DNA of 64,000 nt, taken from CAVZCK01 sp963798805 (lineage in GTDB: Bacteria; Pseudomonadota; Alphaproteobacteria; Rhizobiales; Rhodomicrobiaceae). The translations under genes and the position numbers were made by a program. Each line of letters starts with the position of its first letter. Within the stretch, counting starts at the first letter, position 1. The notes under the pieces are model-generated. The model made no database searches, was not told where the DNA came from, and was given only the letters and a program-made list of their open reading frames with translations. The stretch covers positions 496,001-560,000 of the forward strand of contig CAWCVC010000002.1 of NCBI GenBank assembly GCA_963798805.1, read 5' to 3'. Shown here one piece after another: positions 14,872 through 24,562 of this stretch.

Positions 14872-16047
14872 ATGAAGCCGCGCAAGGTGAGCATCCTCGG
14901 AGCGACCGGCTCTGTCGGCCTGAGCACGCTCGACCTCATCGGACGCACGCCGGACCGCTTCGATGTCGTGGCGCTGACGGCCGGCTCCAATGTCGAAGCG
15001 CTTGCCGAGCTTGCAATCCGCCACCGCGCCAAACACGCCGCGATCGCCGATGCCTCGCAATATGACCGCCTGAGGGCGCTTCTGAAGAACACGGGCATCG
15101 AGGTCTCCGCTGGAGAGGAGGCCGTCTGCGAAGCCGCGCGCCAACCGTCCGACTGGATCATGGCGGCGATCGTCGGGGCGGCCGGGCTGAAGCCGACCTT
15201 TGCCGCGGCGGGGCAGGGGACGTGCCTCGCCCTGGCGAATAAGGAATGCCTGGTCTCGGCGGGTGAGGTGTTCCTTTCGGCGGTCAAATCGGCGGGTGCG
15301 ACCCTGCTGCCGGTCGATTCGGAGCATTCCGCCGCTTTCCAGGCGATCGACCCCTCGCCCTCGCACTGCATTGAAACGATCACGCTGACCGCCTCGGGCG
15401 GGCCATTCCGCGAATGGAGCGCCGAGCAGCTCAAAGCCGCAAGGCCCGAGCAGGCGCTCAAGCACCCGAACTGGTCGATGGGTCGAAAGATCACCATCGA
15501 TTCCGCCACCCTGATGAACAAGGGGCTCGAGCTGATCGAGGCCTATCATCTGTTTCCGGTCGGGGTGAATCAGCTCCGCGTGCTCGTGCATCCGCAATCC
15601 GTCATCCATTGTCTCGTGCAATATTGCGACGGCTCGGTGCTGGCGCAGATGAGCTCGCCCGACATGCGCACTCCGATCGCCTATAGCCTTGCCTGGCCGG
15701 AGCGCATGCCCGCTCCGACCGTCCGGCTCGATTTTGCCGGCCTGAAGCAGCTTACTTTCGAAGCCCCCGACGAGATCCGCTTTCCCGCGCTCAGGATCGC
15801 CCGCGACGCGCTCCGGGCGGGCGGCACCGCGCCAACGGTCCTTAATGGGGCGAATGAAATCGCAGTTGAAGGCTTCCTTGCCGGGCAAATCGGTTTTATG
15901 ACTATACCGAAGGTCGTCGAAGCAGTGCTCGAAGCGTCCGTCTCCGAGATCGGAATGACGCGCGCTGCAACGCTCGACGACGTGATCGAAGCCGACCGCG
16001 TGGCGCGCCTGCTTGCAAAGCGCTTCTGCGGTGCCTATCGATTATGA
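14872..16047 (+). CDS. dxr: 1-deoxy-D-xylulose 5-phosphate reductoisomerase
   Basis: NADPH-dependent enzyme making MEP, the committed step of the non-mevalonate isoprenoid pathway, and so functionally linked to uppS. 391 residues. NADPH motif GATGSVG at 10-16; active-site segments VDSEHSAAFQ and LTASGGPFR; metal and substrate region GRKITIDSATLMNKGLE; VHPQSVIHCLVQ. The ATG at 14872 has GAGAGAGG upstream; a TTG 7 codons earlier is less likely. Confidence 0.96.
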   Translation: MKPRKVSILGATGSVGLSTLDLIGRTPDRFDVVALTAGSNVEALAELAIRHRAKHAAIADASQYDRLRALLKNTGIEVSAGEEAVCEAARQPSDWIMAAIVGAAGLKPTFAAAGQGTCLALANKECLVSAGEVFLSAVKSAGATLLPVDSEHSAAFQAIDPSPSHCIETITLTASGGPFREWSAEQLKAARPEQALKHPNWSMGRKITIDSATLMNKGLELIEAYHLFPVGVNQLRVLVHPQSVIHCLVQYCDGSVLAQMSSPDMRTPIAYSLAWPERMPAPTVRLDFAGLKQLTFEAPDEIRFPALRIARDALRAGGTAPTVLNGANEIAVEGFLAGQIGFMTIPKVVEAVLEASVSEIGMTRAATLDDVIEADRVARLLAKRFCGAYRL

Positions 16048-16180
16048 TGTGTTCGCGCCGGCGCCCGGCTGTATTGCGGCCCGCACCGGCGGCGACGATT
16101 GGGAAGATGACGACGAATTGTCCTGGCGTCCCGGATCGGCGGAGCGCCATCTCTTCCCGGACAACCGGAGTTGATTTCAG

Positions 16181-17332
16181 ATGACGATGCTTGCCGATGC
16201 GGGCCTGTGGACGACGGCCTGGTATTATCTTTCCTGGGTTCTGCCCTTCCTGTTCGTGCTCGGGGTGGTGGTGTTCGTCCACGAGATGGGGCATTTCCTC
16301 GTCGCACGGTTTTTCGGTGTCAATGTCGAGGCGTTCTCGATCGGCTTCGGTCCCGAGATCGGCGGCTTCTATGACCGCTACGGCACCAGATGGCGTATCG
16401 CCTGGATTCCGCTCGGCGGCTATGTGAAGTTCCAGGGCGACGAAAACGCCGCCAGCGTGCCGAGCCAGGCCGATCTCGCCAAGCTCACTCCCGAGGAGCG
16501 CAAGGGCAATTTCCACGCCAAGCCCGTGGCCCAGCGCGCGGCCGTGGTGGTTGCCGGACCGGTCGCCAATTTCATCCTCGCCATCATTATTCTCACCTTC
16601 TGGTTCATGTATGCCGGCAAGCCGATCCTGGAGCCGCGCGTGGCCACCGTCGAGGCGGGAAGCGCTGCGGCGACGGCGGGATTCAAGCCGGGCGACATGA
16701 TCCGCAATATCGACGGAACGGCGATCGACAGCTTCGAGGAAGTTCAACGGATCGTGATGCTGAATGCCGAGACGCCGCTGAACATCACGGTCGACCGCAA
16801 CGGCAAGGAGATCACCCTCAAGGCAACGCCGGATTTGAAGACGACCAAGGATCGTTTCGGCAACGAGGTTCAGATCGGGCTGCTCGGCATCGGCCGAAAG
16901 AACGAGGACACCCAAATCAAGCATTTCGGGCCCGTCGGCGCCTTCGGCCAGAGCCTATCGGAGACCTATTTCTGGTTGAAGCAGCCGCTCGTCTTCATCC
17001 AGAAGCTGGCGGTGGGGCAGGCTTCCGGCGATCAAGTGCGGGGAGTGGTTGGCATCGCGCAACTTTCGCGTGAGGTCGCCTCGATCGGGTTTGTCGAGCT
17101 TTTCCGTTGGATTGCAATCATTTCGATCAATATCGGGCTGCTCAATCTCTTTCCGATTCCGATGCTCGACGGCGGGCATCTGCTCTTCTATGGCATTGAA
17201 GCCATACGTGGCCGCCCATTGAGCGAGAGGACCATGGAAATCGGTTTTAGAATTGGCTTCGCTCTCGTGATCATGTTAATGCTCTTCGCGACGAGGAACG
17301 ATGTGATTCATCTGATCCGTCAAATGGGATAA
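16181..17332 (+). CDS. rseP: RIP metalloprotease RseP
   Basis: Inner-membrane site-2 protease. The zinc motif is HEMGH at residues 34-38 in the first helix and the third ligand is in MLDGGH near residue 328. A single PDZ domain (about 125-205, EAGSAAATAGFKPGDMIRNIDG) lies in the periplasmic part, fewer than the two in E. coli RseP. 383 residues. Placed between dxr and bamA as in most Proteobacteria, consistent with envelope-stress or signal-peptide cleanup roles. Confidence 0.95.
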   Translation: MTMLADAGLWTTAWYYLSWVLPFLFVLGVVVFVHEMGHFLVARFFGVNVEAFSIGFGPEIGGFYDRYGTRWRIAWIPLGGYVKFQGDENAASVPSQADLAKLTPEERKGNFHAKPVAQRAAVVVAGPVANFILAIIILTFWFMYAGKPILEPRVATVEAGSAAATAGFKPGDMIRNIDGTAIDSFEEVQRIVMLNAETPLNITVDRNGKEITLKATPDLKTTKDRFGNEVQIGLLGIGRKNEDTQIKHFGPVGAFGQSLSETYFWLKQPLVFIQKLAVGQASGDQVRGVVGIAQLSREVASIGFVELFRWIAIISINIGLLNLFPIPMLDGGHLLFYGIEAIRGRPLSERTMEIGFRIGFALVIMLMLFATRNDVIHLIRQMG

Positions 17333-17406
17333 GGGCGATTGTTCAAAGCTTTAATGGTGACGAGCTTGGCAGGCGCCGGAGTGGAATCGGAAACCATCAA
17401 GCGGAA

Positions 17407-17482
17407 GTGGCCGGGGGGCCACATCCGTTGACGATCTTGGGAGTGTGCTGAGTAGCCACGTTGCAGACATAAAGACGTGGCT
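17407..17482 (+). promoter_or_regulatory. Two hairpins in the rseP-bamA spacer
   Basis: Hairpin A: GTGGCC-GGGG-GGCCAC (17407-17422). Hairpin B: AGCCACGT / ACGTGGCT (17454-17461 / 17475-17482), 13-base loop. Between them is TTGACG at about 17428, which could be a -35 element. The 206-base spacer may carry a bamA promoter or attenuator. No poly-T tract. Confidence 0.4.
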
Positions 17483-17538
17483 TGTAGTTTGGGTTAGCTG
17501 GGGTTTGGGGACCGGCGTAACGGGGGCAAGAATAACCA

Positions 17539-19878
17539 ATGCTGCGGACGGCAATGACCAGACTGAAATTTCTCGCATGTCTGCTGGTGGCTGCATGCAT
17601 GTGGTCGGGAGGTGGCACGATCGTTGCGCCCGGCCATGCCTACGCGCAGAGCGGGCCGGTCATTCGCGAGATTCGCGTGACCGGCAATATGCGCATCGCT
17701 CCCGAGACCGTCAGAAGCTATCTCACTTTCAATCAGGGCGATCGCTACGATCCGGCTCAGGCCAATGACAGCATCAAGGCGCTGATCGCGACGGGGCTGT
17801 TCGAGAACGTCGAGATCCACCAGAGCGGCGGCGTTGTGACAGTGCATGTCATCAACGAAAACCCGATGGTCAATCAGGTGGTCTTCGAGGGGAACAAGGA
17901 GATCAAGGACGAGACGCTGTCGACCGAGGTGCAGTTGAAGCCACGCGCGGTTTTTACCCGCGCCAAGGCGCAGGCCGACGTCCAGCGCATTCTCGACCTC
18001 TATCACCGCTCCGGCTATTACGCCGTCCAGGTCGACGCTCAGATGATCAAGCTCGACAATGACCGCGTGAACGTTGCCTTCGTCATCCAGGAAGGCCCCG
18101 AGACTAAGGTTCTCAGCATCAACTTCATCGGCAACAAGGCGTTCTCCAACTCGCAGCTCCGCGGCGTCATCACCACGACGGAAACGAATATTCTCAGCTT
18201 CCTGAAGAGCACCGACGTCTATGATCCGGACCGGCTCAATCTCGACCGCGAATTGCTGCGCCGCTACTATCTGAAGAACGGCTATGCCGATGCCCGGATC
18301 GTCTCTGCGGTCGCCGATCTCGACCGTCAGGGCAAGGGCTTCTTCATCACCTTCACGGTCGATGAGGGCGAGCTTTACCACTTCGGCAATGTCGACGTCG
18401 AATCGACGCTGCCTTCGATCGATCCGAGATCCCTCCGCGGCGACGTTCTCACTCAGCCGGGCGAAATCTATGACGCCTTGAAGATCGACAACACGAACGA
18501 GAAGCTGACGATCGCAGTTGCGGAACAGGGCTATGCTTTCGGCCAGATCCGGCCGCGCATCGAGCGCGATCCGATCGGCAGGACAATCAGCGTCACCTAT
18601 GTCGTCGAGCAGGGACCGAGGGTCTATATCGAGCGCATCAACATCATCGGCAACGCACGCACGCGCGACTACGTGGTGCGCCGCGAGATCCGTCTGGCGG
18701 AAGGCGACGCCTATAACCGCTTGCTGGTGGATCAGGCGCGCCTCCGTCTGCAGAAGCTCAGCTTCTTCAAGAGCGTGAAGGTGACGACCGAGCCCGGCTC
18801 AGCGTCCGACCGCGTCATCTTGAACTTCGTCGTCGAAGAGCAGGCCACGGGCGAGCTGTCCCTGGCCGGCGGCTACTCTTCTGCCGTGGGACCGATCGCG
18901 GAGATCGGCTATACGGAGCGCAATCTGCTCGGCAAAGGCCAATATCTGAGCCTTAAGCTGACCGGCAGCTTCCAGAGCGGGCAGGCGCAGTTGAGCTTCA
19001 CCGAGCCGCGCTTCCTGGACCAGAACATTTCGGCCGGCTTCGATCTCTTCGCGACGGAGAACGATTTCACCGACCAGTCCGGATTTAAGGAGCAGAAGAT
19101 CGGCGGTGCGCTGCGCGTCGGCTTCGCTTTGACGGACGAGATCTCGCTGCAGCCGAACTACACCTTAACGCAAGACGATGTCTTCGATGTAAACAACAAT
19201 GCGTCTCGACCGATCCAGCAAGCTGCCGACGCGAGTCCACGTCTGATCTCGTCGGTCGGCTATACGCTGAGCTATGACGCCCGCAATAACCGGATCAATC
19301 CGACCCGCGGCATTTACCTCGCCATGACCGAGGATTTTGCCGGCGTCGGTGGTGATGCGCAATACATCAGGTCGGTCGGCGAGGCGCGTGGGTATTATCC
19401 GATCACAGAGGGCATCACCCTGGTCGGGCGGTTGATTGGCGGCTACGTCACCGGGTGGGGTGGACAGGACGTTCTGGCGGTGGACTCGTTCTTCAAGGGT
19501 GGAGAGACCATCCGCGGCTTCGACACCGCTGGCATCGGTCCGCGGGCTCTGCAGAGTGATGGCAGCGGCACCGATGCGATCGGCGGCAAGATCTTCTACG
19601 CCGGGACGGTCGAGGTTCGCTTCCCACTTCCCCTCGTACCCGAGGAGCTCGGTATGAGCGGAGCGGTCTTTGCCGATGCCGGCTCGCTGTATGACACTGA
19701 TTTTAAAGGTGCGCCAGGGGAGGTGTTCGACAGCAACACGCTTCGCTCCTCGGTTGGCGCCAGCCTGCTGTGGAACTCGCCGGTCGGTCCGCTGCGCGCA
19801 GACTTCGCCTATGTCTTGACGAAGGCCGATTTCGATAAGGAACAGTTCTTCCGCTTCGGTGCCTCGACCAAGTTCTAG
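17539..19878 (+). CDS. bamA: Outer membrane protein assembly factor BamA
   Basis: Central subunit of the BAM complex that inserts beta-barrel proteins into the outer membrane. 779 residues. Signal peptide ending near HAYAQ (about 35). Five POTRA repeats (about 38-440, beginning IREIRVTGNMRIAPETVRSYL). A 16-strand barrel ends in Phe (FRFGASTKF), the usual outer-membrane signature. The barrel holds the conserved EKFRGF-like FKGGETIRGFD. Followed by a strong terminator hairpin, then lpxD. Confidence 0.96.
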   Translation: MLRTAMTRLKFLACLLVAACMWSGGGTIVAPGHAYAQSGPVIREIRVTGNMRIAPETVRSYLTFNQGDRYDPAQANDSIKALIATGLFENVEIHQSGGVVTVHVINENPMVNQVVFEGNKEIKDETLSTEVQLKPRAVFTRAKAQADVQRILDLYHRSGYYAVQVDAQMIKLDNDRVNVAFVIQEGPETKVLSINFIGNKAFSNSQLRGVITTTETNILSFLKSTDVYDPDRLNLDRELLRRYYLKNGYADARIVSAVADLDRQGKGFFITFTVDEGELYHFGNVDVESTLPSIDPRSLRGDVLTQPGEIYDALKIDNTNEKLTIAVAEQGYAFGQIRPRIERDPIGRTISVTYVVEQGPRVYIERINIIGNARTRDYVVRREIRLAEGDAYNRLLVDQARLRLQKLSFFKSVKVTTEPGSASDRVILNFVVEEQATGELSLAGGYSSAVGPIAEIGYTERNLLGKGQYLSLKLTGSFQSGQAQLSFTEPRFLDQNISAGFDLFATENDFTDQSGFKEQKIGGALRVGFALTDEISLQPNYTLTQDDVFDVNNNASRPIQQAADASPRLISSVGYTLSYDARNNRINPTRGIYLAMTEDFAGVGGDAQYIRSVGEARGYYPITEGITLVGRLIGGYVTGWGGQDVLAVDSFFKGGETIRGFDTAGIGPRALQSDGSGTDAIGGKIFYAGTVEVRFPLPLVPEELGMSGAVFADAGSLYDTDFKGAPGEVFDSNTLRSSVGASLLWNSPVGPLRADFAYVLTKADFDKEQFFRFGASTKF

Positions 19879-19901
19879 TGGCGGGTTGACAATCAGTCTT
19901 G

Positions 19902-19928
19902 AGAAGGCCCCGCTGATCGGGGCCTTCT
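19902..19928 (+). terminator. bamA terminator
   Basis: Perfect 10-bp stem AGAAGGCCCC / GGGGCCTTCT (19902-19911 / 19919-19928), 7-base loop, followed by GTGTTTG. It starts 24 bases after the bamA stop and ends 18 bases before lpxD, so it may be partial and leave lpxD-lpxB expression coupled. Confidence 0.8.
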
Positions 19929-19946
19929 GTGTTTGAGAAACATCAA

Positions 19947-21008
19947 ATGGACCATCCTGGCTTCTACCACCGCGCGGGACCGTTCCGCCTGGCGCAGATC
20001 GCGGAAGCAAGCGGCGCGGCTCTGGCCGACCCGGCGCGCGCGGATCTGGAGATCAGCGACATCCGCCCGCTGGACGCCGCCGGCGCCTCCGATCTCGCCT
20101 TCCTCGACAACCCGAAATATCTGCCTCAGCTTGCCGGGACGAAGGCCGGAGCCTGCTTCATCCAGGAGAAATTCGCGACCCGCGTGCCTGAGGCAACAGC
20201 AGCGCTGCTCTCGAAAGAGCCCTACCGCGCGTACGCCAAGGCGCTTGCCTTGTTCTACCCCGACGCCGGCATTCCGAAAACGGCGGCCCCGGCCGGCCCC
20301 GGCGCCGCTCATGTCGACCCGACCGCCAGGCTGGAGAAAAACGTCACTATCGAGCCCGGCGCGGTGATCGGCCCGGAAGCGCAGATCGGCGAAGGCACGC
20401 GGATCGCGGCGGGCGCCGTGATCGGCTGCCGCTGCGCCATCGGGCGGAACTGCTATATCGGTCCGCGCGCCGTGATCACCCACGCGCTGATCGGCAACAA
20501 CGTCATTATTCACGCCGGCGCCGCGATCGGCCAGGACGGCTTCGGCTTTGCCATGGGCCGCGAAGGCCATCTGAAGGTCCGCCAGATCGGCCGCGTCATC
20601 ATCCAAGACTGGGTCGAGATAGGCGCCAACAGCGCTGTCGACCGCGGCGCCTTGCGCGATACCATCATCGGAGAGGGCACGAAGATTGATAATCTCGTGC
20701 AGATTGGCCATAACGTCACGATTGGCAGGCACTGCGTCCTGGTTGGCCAGGTCGGAATCTCCGGCAGCACCGTTCTGGAGGACTTCGTGGTGATGGGCGG
20801 CCAGAGCGGGACGGTCGGCCATATCACCATCGGCGCGGGCGCACAGGTCGCCGGTAATTCCGGCGTCGCCGAAAGCATTCCGCGAGGTGCGCGCTGGGGC
20901 GGCACCCCCGCCAAGCCGTTGAAGAACTGGGCGCGCGAGGTGGCCTTGCTGAAGCGCCTGGTCGATAAGGTCGGCGGGAAGCAATTGAAGGATCTACTTG
21001 GTGAATGA
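19947..21008 (+). CDS. lpxD: UDP-3-O-(3-hydroxyacyl)glucosamine N-acyltransferase
   Basis: Third lipid A step: transfers a hydroxyacyl chain from acyl-ACP to UDP-3-O-acyl-glucosamine. 353 residues: N-terminal uridine-binding domain (about 1-110, DIRPLDAAGASDLAFLDNPKY), a left-handed beta-helix of hexapeptide repeats (about 120-310), and a C-terminal helix. The catalytic His lies in HAGAAIGQDGFGF. The start at 19947 matches the family N-terminus, although its ribosome site is weak; a GTG at 19929 is in frame. Confidence 0.95.
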   Translation: MDHPGFYHRAGPFRLAQIAEASGAALADPARADLEISDIRPLDAAGASDLAFLDNPKYLPQLAGTKAGACFIQEKFATRVPEATAALLSKEPYRAYAKALALFYPDAGIPKTAAPAGPGAAHVDPTARLEKNVTIEPGAVIGPEAQIGEGTRIAAGAVIGCRCAIGRNCYIGPRAVITHALIGNNVIIHAGAAIGQDGFGFAMGREGHLKVRQIGRVIIQDWVEIGANSAVDRGALRDTIIGEGTKIDNLVQIGHNVTIGRHCVLVGQVGISGSTVLEDFVVMGGQSGTVGHITIGAGAQVAGNSGVAESIPRGARWGGTPAKPLKNWAREVALLKRLVDKVGGKQLKDLLGE

Positions 21009-21053
21009 CATGGCAGCAAGTCGGATGGCCCGTGGCTGCGGGGAGCCCGTGGC

Positions 21054-21548
21054 ATGACGGACGAAACCTGTTCGAAGATGCTCGGCACGGCGGATATTCT
21101 CCGCGTCCTCAAGCTTCTGCCGCATCGCTATCCCTTCCTGATGATCGACAAGATCATCGACATCGACGGCGATAATTCCGCGGTCGGCGTCAAGAATGTC
21201 ACCATCAACGAGCCCTGTTTTCAGGGGCATTTCCCGAATTTCCCGGTCATGCCCGGCGTTCTGCTGGTCGAAGGCATGGCGCAGACCGCCGGCGCGATCT
21301 GCGTCGCTGCGCTCGGCGAAACCTATCAGCCACAGATCGTCTATTTCATGAGCATCGACCGGGCGAAATTCCGCCGCCCCGTCTTGCCGGGCGACACCGT
21401 GCATTTCCATGTCCGTAAGATCCGCAATCGCGGCCCTGTCTGGCGGTTCCAATGTGAGGCGAAGGTGAATAGCCAGCTTGTCGCCGAAGCCGAAATCAGC
21501 GCCATGATCGTCGATCCGAACAGGGCTCCACAAAATCCGGAAAGTTGA
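21054..21548 (+). CDS. fabZ: 3-hydroxyacyl-ACP dehydratase FabZ
   Basis: Hotdog-fold dehydratase of type II fatty-acid synthesis, supplying acyl chains for phospholipids and lipid A. 164 residues. The active-site His is in LPHRYPFLMID and the catalytic Glu in PGVLLVEGMAQ; NEPCFQGHFPNFPVMPG is intact. Sits between lpxD and lpxA as in most Proteobacteria. Its TGA overlaps the lpxA ATG by one base. Confidence 0.96.
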   Translation: MTDETCSKMLGTADILRVLKLLPHRYPFLMIDKIIDIDGDNSAVGVKNVTINEPCFQGHFPNFPVMPGVLLVEGMAQTAGAICVAALGETYQPQIVYFMSIDRAKFRRPVLPGDTVHFHVRKIRNRGPVWRFQCEAKVNSQLVAEAEISAMIVDPNRAPQNPES

Positions 21549-22384
21549 TGGTCCAGCCAGTGTCCTCGCCAGCCGCCCCTTCGACCGAAGATCCGAAAAT
21601 CCATCCCACAGCAATCATCGAGCCGGGCGCCGAGCTTGGCGCGGGCGTCGAGATCGGGGCCTATTCAGTGATCGGCCCGGAGGTGGTGCTGCACGACCAG
21701 GTGCGCATTGCCTCGCACGTCGTCATTGCGGGAAAGACCGAGATCGGCGAGGGAACGCAGATCTTTCCATTCGCCTCGCTCGGCCAAGCCCCGCAGGATC
21801 GCAAATATCGGGGCGAGGAGAGCCGTCTCCTGATCGGCTCGGGCAACATCATCCGCGAATATGTGACAATGAATCCCGGCACCGAGAAGGGCGGGCTGGT
21901 CACGCGGATCGGCAATAACGGCCTGTTCCTGGCCGGCGCGCATGTGGCGCATGATTGCCAGATCGGCAACAACGTGCTGCTCGTCAACAATGCCACGCTC
22001 GGCGGCCACTGCACGGTCGAGGATTTCGCCAGCGTCGGCGGGCTGTCGGCGGTGCATCAATTCGTGCGCATCGGCGCCTTCGCCTTCGTCGGCGGCATGT
22101 CAGGCGTGGAGAACGACGTCATCCCTTTCGGCATGGTCCTGGGCAACCGCGCCTATCTTGCCGGGCTCAATATCGTCGGCCTGAAGCGGCATAATTTCGA
22201 CCGCGAGCAGATCCACAGCCTGCGCAAGGCCTATCGCATGCTGTTCGCCACCGAAGGCACGCTGCTCGAGCGGCTGGAGGATGTCGAGAAAATGTTCAGC
22301 GACGATGCGCATGTCCAGCGCATCGTGCGCTTTATCAGGGCCGACTCCTCACGGTCGCTTTGCGTGCCTCGTAACGGCGGCTAG
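21548..22384 (+). CDS. lpxA: UDP-N-acetylglucosamine O-acyltransferase
   Basis: First lipid A step. 278 residues: hexapeptide beta-helix (IHPTAIIEPGAELGAGVEIGAYSVIGP onward) and a C-terminal helical domain. The catalytic His is probably in HVAHDCQIGNNV. RGEESRLLIGSGNIIREYVTMN and the GLSAVHQFVRIG turn are typical. Starts at ATG 21548 inside the fabZ stop (TGATG), so it is translationally coupled. Confidence 0.96.
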   Translation: MVQPVSSPAAPSTEDPKIHPTAIIEPGAELGAGVEIGAYSVIGPEVVLHDQVRIASHVVIAGKTEIGEGTQIFPFASLGQAPQDRKYRGEESRLLIGSGNIIREYVTMNPGTEKGGLVTRIGNNGLFLAGAHVAHDCQIGNNVLLVNNATLGGHCTVEDFASVGGLSAVHQFVRIGAFAFVGGMSGVENDVIPFGMVLGNRAYLAGLNIVGLKRHNFDREQIHSLRKAYRMLFATEGTLLERLEDVEKMFSDDAHVQRIVRFIRADSSRSLCVPRNGG

Positions 22385-22416
22385 GCGCGGTGGCGCAGGA
22401 GAGGGGACGCGCGACC

Positions 22417-23262
22417 ATGGCAGTGGGCCAGCCAGCATCGCCTCTCGGCGTCATTGCCGCTGCCGGTTCCATCCCGATCGCCGTCTGCGAAGCCGCGGTG
22501 GCGCAGGGCATCGAGGTCTTCGTCGTCGCGCTGAAGGGGCAGGCGAACCCTGCGCTGTCCCGTTTCCCGCATCGCTGGGTCCGGCTCGGCGAAGTGGGCG
22601 GGCTGCTCGGCGCACTCAAATCGGCCAAATGCAGGGATGTGGTGATTGTCGGCAGCCTGCGGCGTCCCGATCTCTGGAAGATCGGCGTCGATTTCGGCTT
22701 CGTCTGGCACCTGCCGACCATTCTCGGGCTGACGCGCGGCGGCGACGACACCGTGCTGAAGCGGGTGGTGAAGTTCTTCGAGGGCCAGGGCTTCCGGGTT
22801 CGCGGCGCGCATGAGATCGCCCCGGCGCTGCTCGCGCCCTCCGGCCCCTGCGGCAAATACGCTCCGAATGAGGAGCATCGGCGCGACATCGCCCTGGGCC
22901 TCGCCCTTATCGACGCGCTCGGCGCCTTCGATGTCGGTCAGTCAGCCGTCATTGCGCGCGGCCATGTCCTTGCGGTGGAGGCGGCCGAAGGCACGGATGA
23001 AATGCTGAAGCGCTGCGGCCCCTTGCGGCAATGGGGCGGGCGCGGACGGGCCGGCGTGCTGATCAAGGCGCCGAAGCCCGGGCAGGAACTGCGCGTCGAC
23101 ATGCCCGTTATCGGGCCAAGAACGGTCGAATTGGCAGCCGAAGCTGGTCTCGCAGGGATTGCGGTTATGACGGGACAGGTTATGATCGCAGATCAGGCGG
23201 AAATGGTGAGCCTCGCGGATCGCCATGAGCTTTTCGTTACCGGGATCGATCGGACGGCTTGA
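22417..23262 (+). CDS. lpxI: UDP-2,3-diacylglucosamine pyrophosphatase LpxI
   Basis: Performs the fourth lipid A step in bacteria that lack LpxH, cleaving UDP-2,3-diacylglucosamine to lipid X. 281 residues of the DUF1009 family. N-terminal domain GVIAAAGSIPIAVCEAA; C-terminal catalytic domain with VGQSAVIARGHVLAVEAAEGTDEML and RVDMPVIGPRTVE. The ATG at 22417 has GGAGAGGGGA upstream; a GTG nine codons earlier is possible. Its place between lpxA and lpxB supports the call. Confidence 0.94.
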   Translation: MAVGQPASPLGVIAAAGSIPIAVCEAAVAQGIEVFVVALKGQANPALSRFPHRWVRLGEVGGLLGALKSAKCRDVVIVGSLRRPDLWKIGVDFGFVWHLPTILGLTRGGDDTVLKRVVKFFEGQGFRVRGAHEIAPALLAPSGPCGKYAPNEEHRRDIALGLALIDALGAFDVGQSAVIARGHVLAVEAAEGTDEMLKRCGPLRQWGGRGRAGVLIKAPKPGQELRVDMPVIGPRTVELAAEAGLAGIAVMTGQVMIADQAEMVSLADRHELFVTGIDRTA

Positions 23263-23322
23263 GCGGTACCCGCTTGGACCCGGCCCGCCCGTGCAACTCA
23301 CCCAGCCTCGAAGGAGTGCGTC

Positions 23323-24522
23323 TTGAAACCGAAAGCGCGCCGGATTTTCATTGTCGCGGGCGAGCATTCCGGGGATCTGCTTGGCGGCAAGCTGATGGCC
23401 GCGCTCAAGGCAAAATCCGAGTGGCCGATCGTGTTCTCGGGCGTTGGCGGCGAGACCATGGAGGCGGAGGGCTTGCGCTCGGTGTTCCCGCTCTCCGACG
23501 TGGCGGTGATGGGGCCGCTCGCCATCCTGGCGCGGCTGCCGAAGCTCGTGCGCCGCGTCTATCAGGCGGTCGGCGCGGGGCTTGAGGCCGAGCCCGACGG
23601 CGTCATTATCATCGACAGTCCCGAATTCACCCATCCGATTGCGAAGCGCATCCGCAAGCGTAAACCGGCCGTGCCGATCATCGACTATGTCTCACCCAGC
23701 GTCTGGGCCTGGCGGCCGGGCCGGGCGAAGAAGATGCGGCCCTATGTCGATCACCTGATGGCGATCCTGCCCTTCGAGCCGGAGGCGCATCGGCGGCTCG
23801 GCGGCCCGCCCTGCTCCTATGTCGGTCATCCGATGATCGAGAAGCTCGACTGGATCAAGAGCCTGGACACGGGCGAGCTTGCCGCGCGGCTCGCGCTCGA
23901 TCCCGCCAAGCCCGTGCTGGTCGTGCTGCCCGGCAGCCGGCCGACCGAAGTGAAACGGCTGATTGAGCCCTTCGGCGCCGCGGTCGGCCTCCTGGCCGAG
24001 CGGCTCGGGCCGCTGGAGGTGATTATTCCGACCGTCGCCTCTGTCCGTCCGCTGATCGAAGAGGCGCTTGCCAATTGGCCGGTCAAGCCGCATCTGGTCT
24101 CGGGCGAGGCCGACAAGTTCAAAGCCTTCCGCCTGGCCAAGGCGGCGCTTGCGGCCTCCGGCACGGTGACCTTGGAGCTCGGCCTTGCCGGCGTTCCGAT
24201 GGTCGTCGCCTACCGGGTGGACTGGGTGGCCTCGCGGCTGCGTTTTCTGCTGAAAGTGCCCTCGATCGTGCTCGCCAATCTGGTCATCGGCGAAAATGTC
24301 TTCCCCGAATTCATCCAGGAGGACTGCAATCCCGAGACGCTCGCCGATGCGCTCGCGCCGCTGTTCTCCGACACGCCGGAGCGCCGCCGCCAGCTTGCCG
24401 GCCTCGACAGCATCGCCAGCAAGATGCTCCTGGAACGGGCGACGCCGAGTGAGTGTGCTGCCGAAACGGCCCTCGATGTGATCGAATCCGGGATCAAGAA
24501 GCGGCTCGCCGTCGTCGGCTGA
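23323..24522 (+). CDS. lpxB: Lipid-A-disaccharide synthase
   Basis: GT19 glycosyltransferase joining lipid X and UDP-2,3-diacylglucosamine. 399 residues from a TTG start with AAGGAG six bases upstream; no better start exists. Motifs: IFIVAGEHSGDLLGG near the N-terminus, YVSPSVWAWRPGRAKK, LPGSRPTEV, ASGTVTLELGLAGVPMVVAYR. Last gene of the bamA-lpxD-fabZ-lpxA-lpxI-lpxB string. Confidence 0.95.
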   Translation: MKPKARRIFIVAGEHSGDLLGGKLMAALKAKSEWPIVFSGVGGETMEAEGLRSVFPLSDVAVMGPLAILARLPKLVRRVYQAVGAGLEAEPDGVIIIDSPEFTHPIAKRIRKRKPAVPIIDYVSPSVWAWRPGRAKKMRPYVDHLMAILPFEPEAHRRLGGPPCSYVGHPMIEKLDWIKSLDTGELAARLALDPAKPVLVVLPGSRPTEVKRLIEPFGAAVGLLAERLGPLEVIIPTVASVRPLIEEALANWPVKPHLVSGEADKFKAFRLAKAALAASGTVTLELGLAGVPMVVAYRVDWVASRLRFLLKVPSIVLANLVIGENVFPEFIQEDCNPETLADALAPLFSDTPERRRQLAGLDSIASKMLLERATPSECAAETALDVIESGIKKRLAVVG

Positions 24523-24562
24523 TGCGTGGTCTGGCGAGCATGCCGCCAGGCATCACCGCCAG

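Noticed and set aside
16031..16174. 47-codon plus-strand frame between dxr and rseP starting from GTG
   Set aside because: It overlaps the dxr end and has no ribosome site. Acidic composition (DDWEDDDE) is curious, but there is no support beyond being open.
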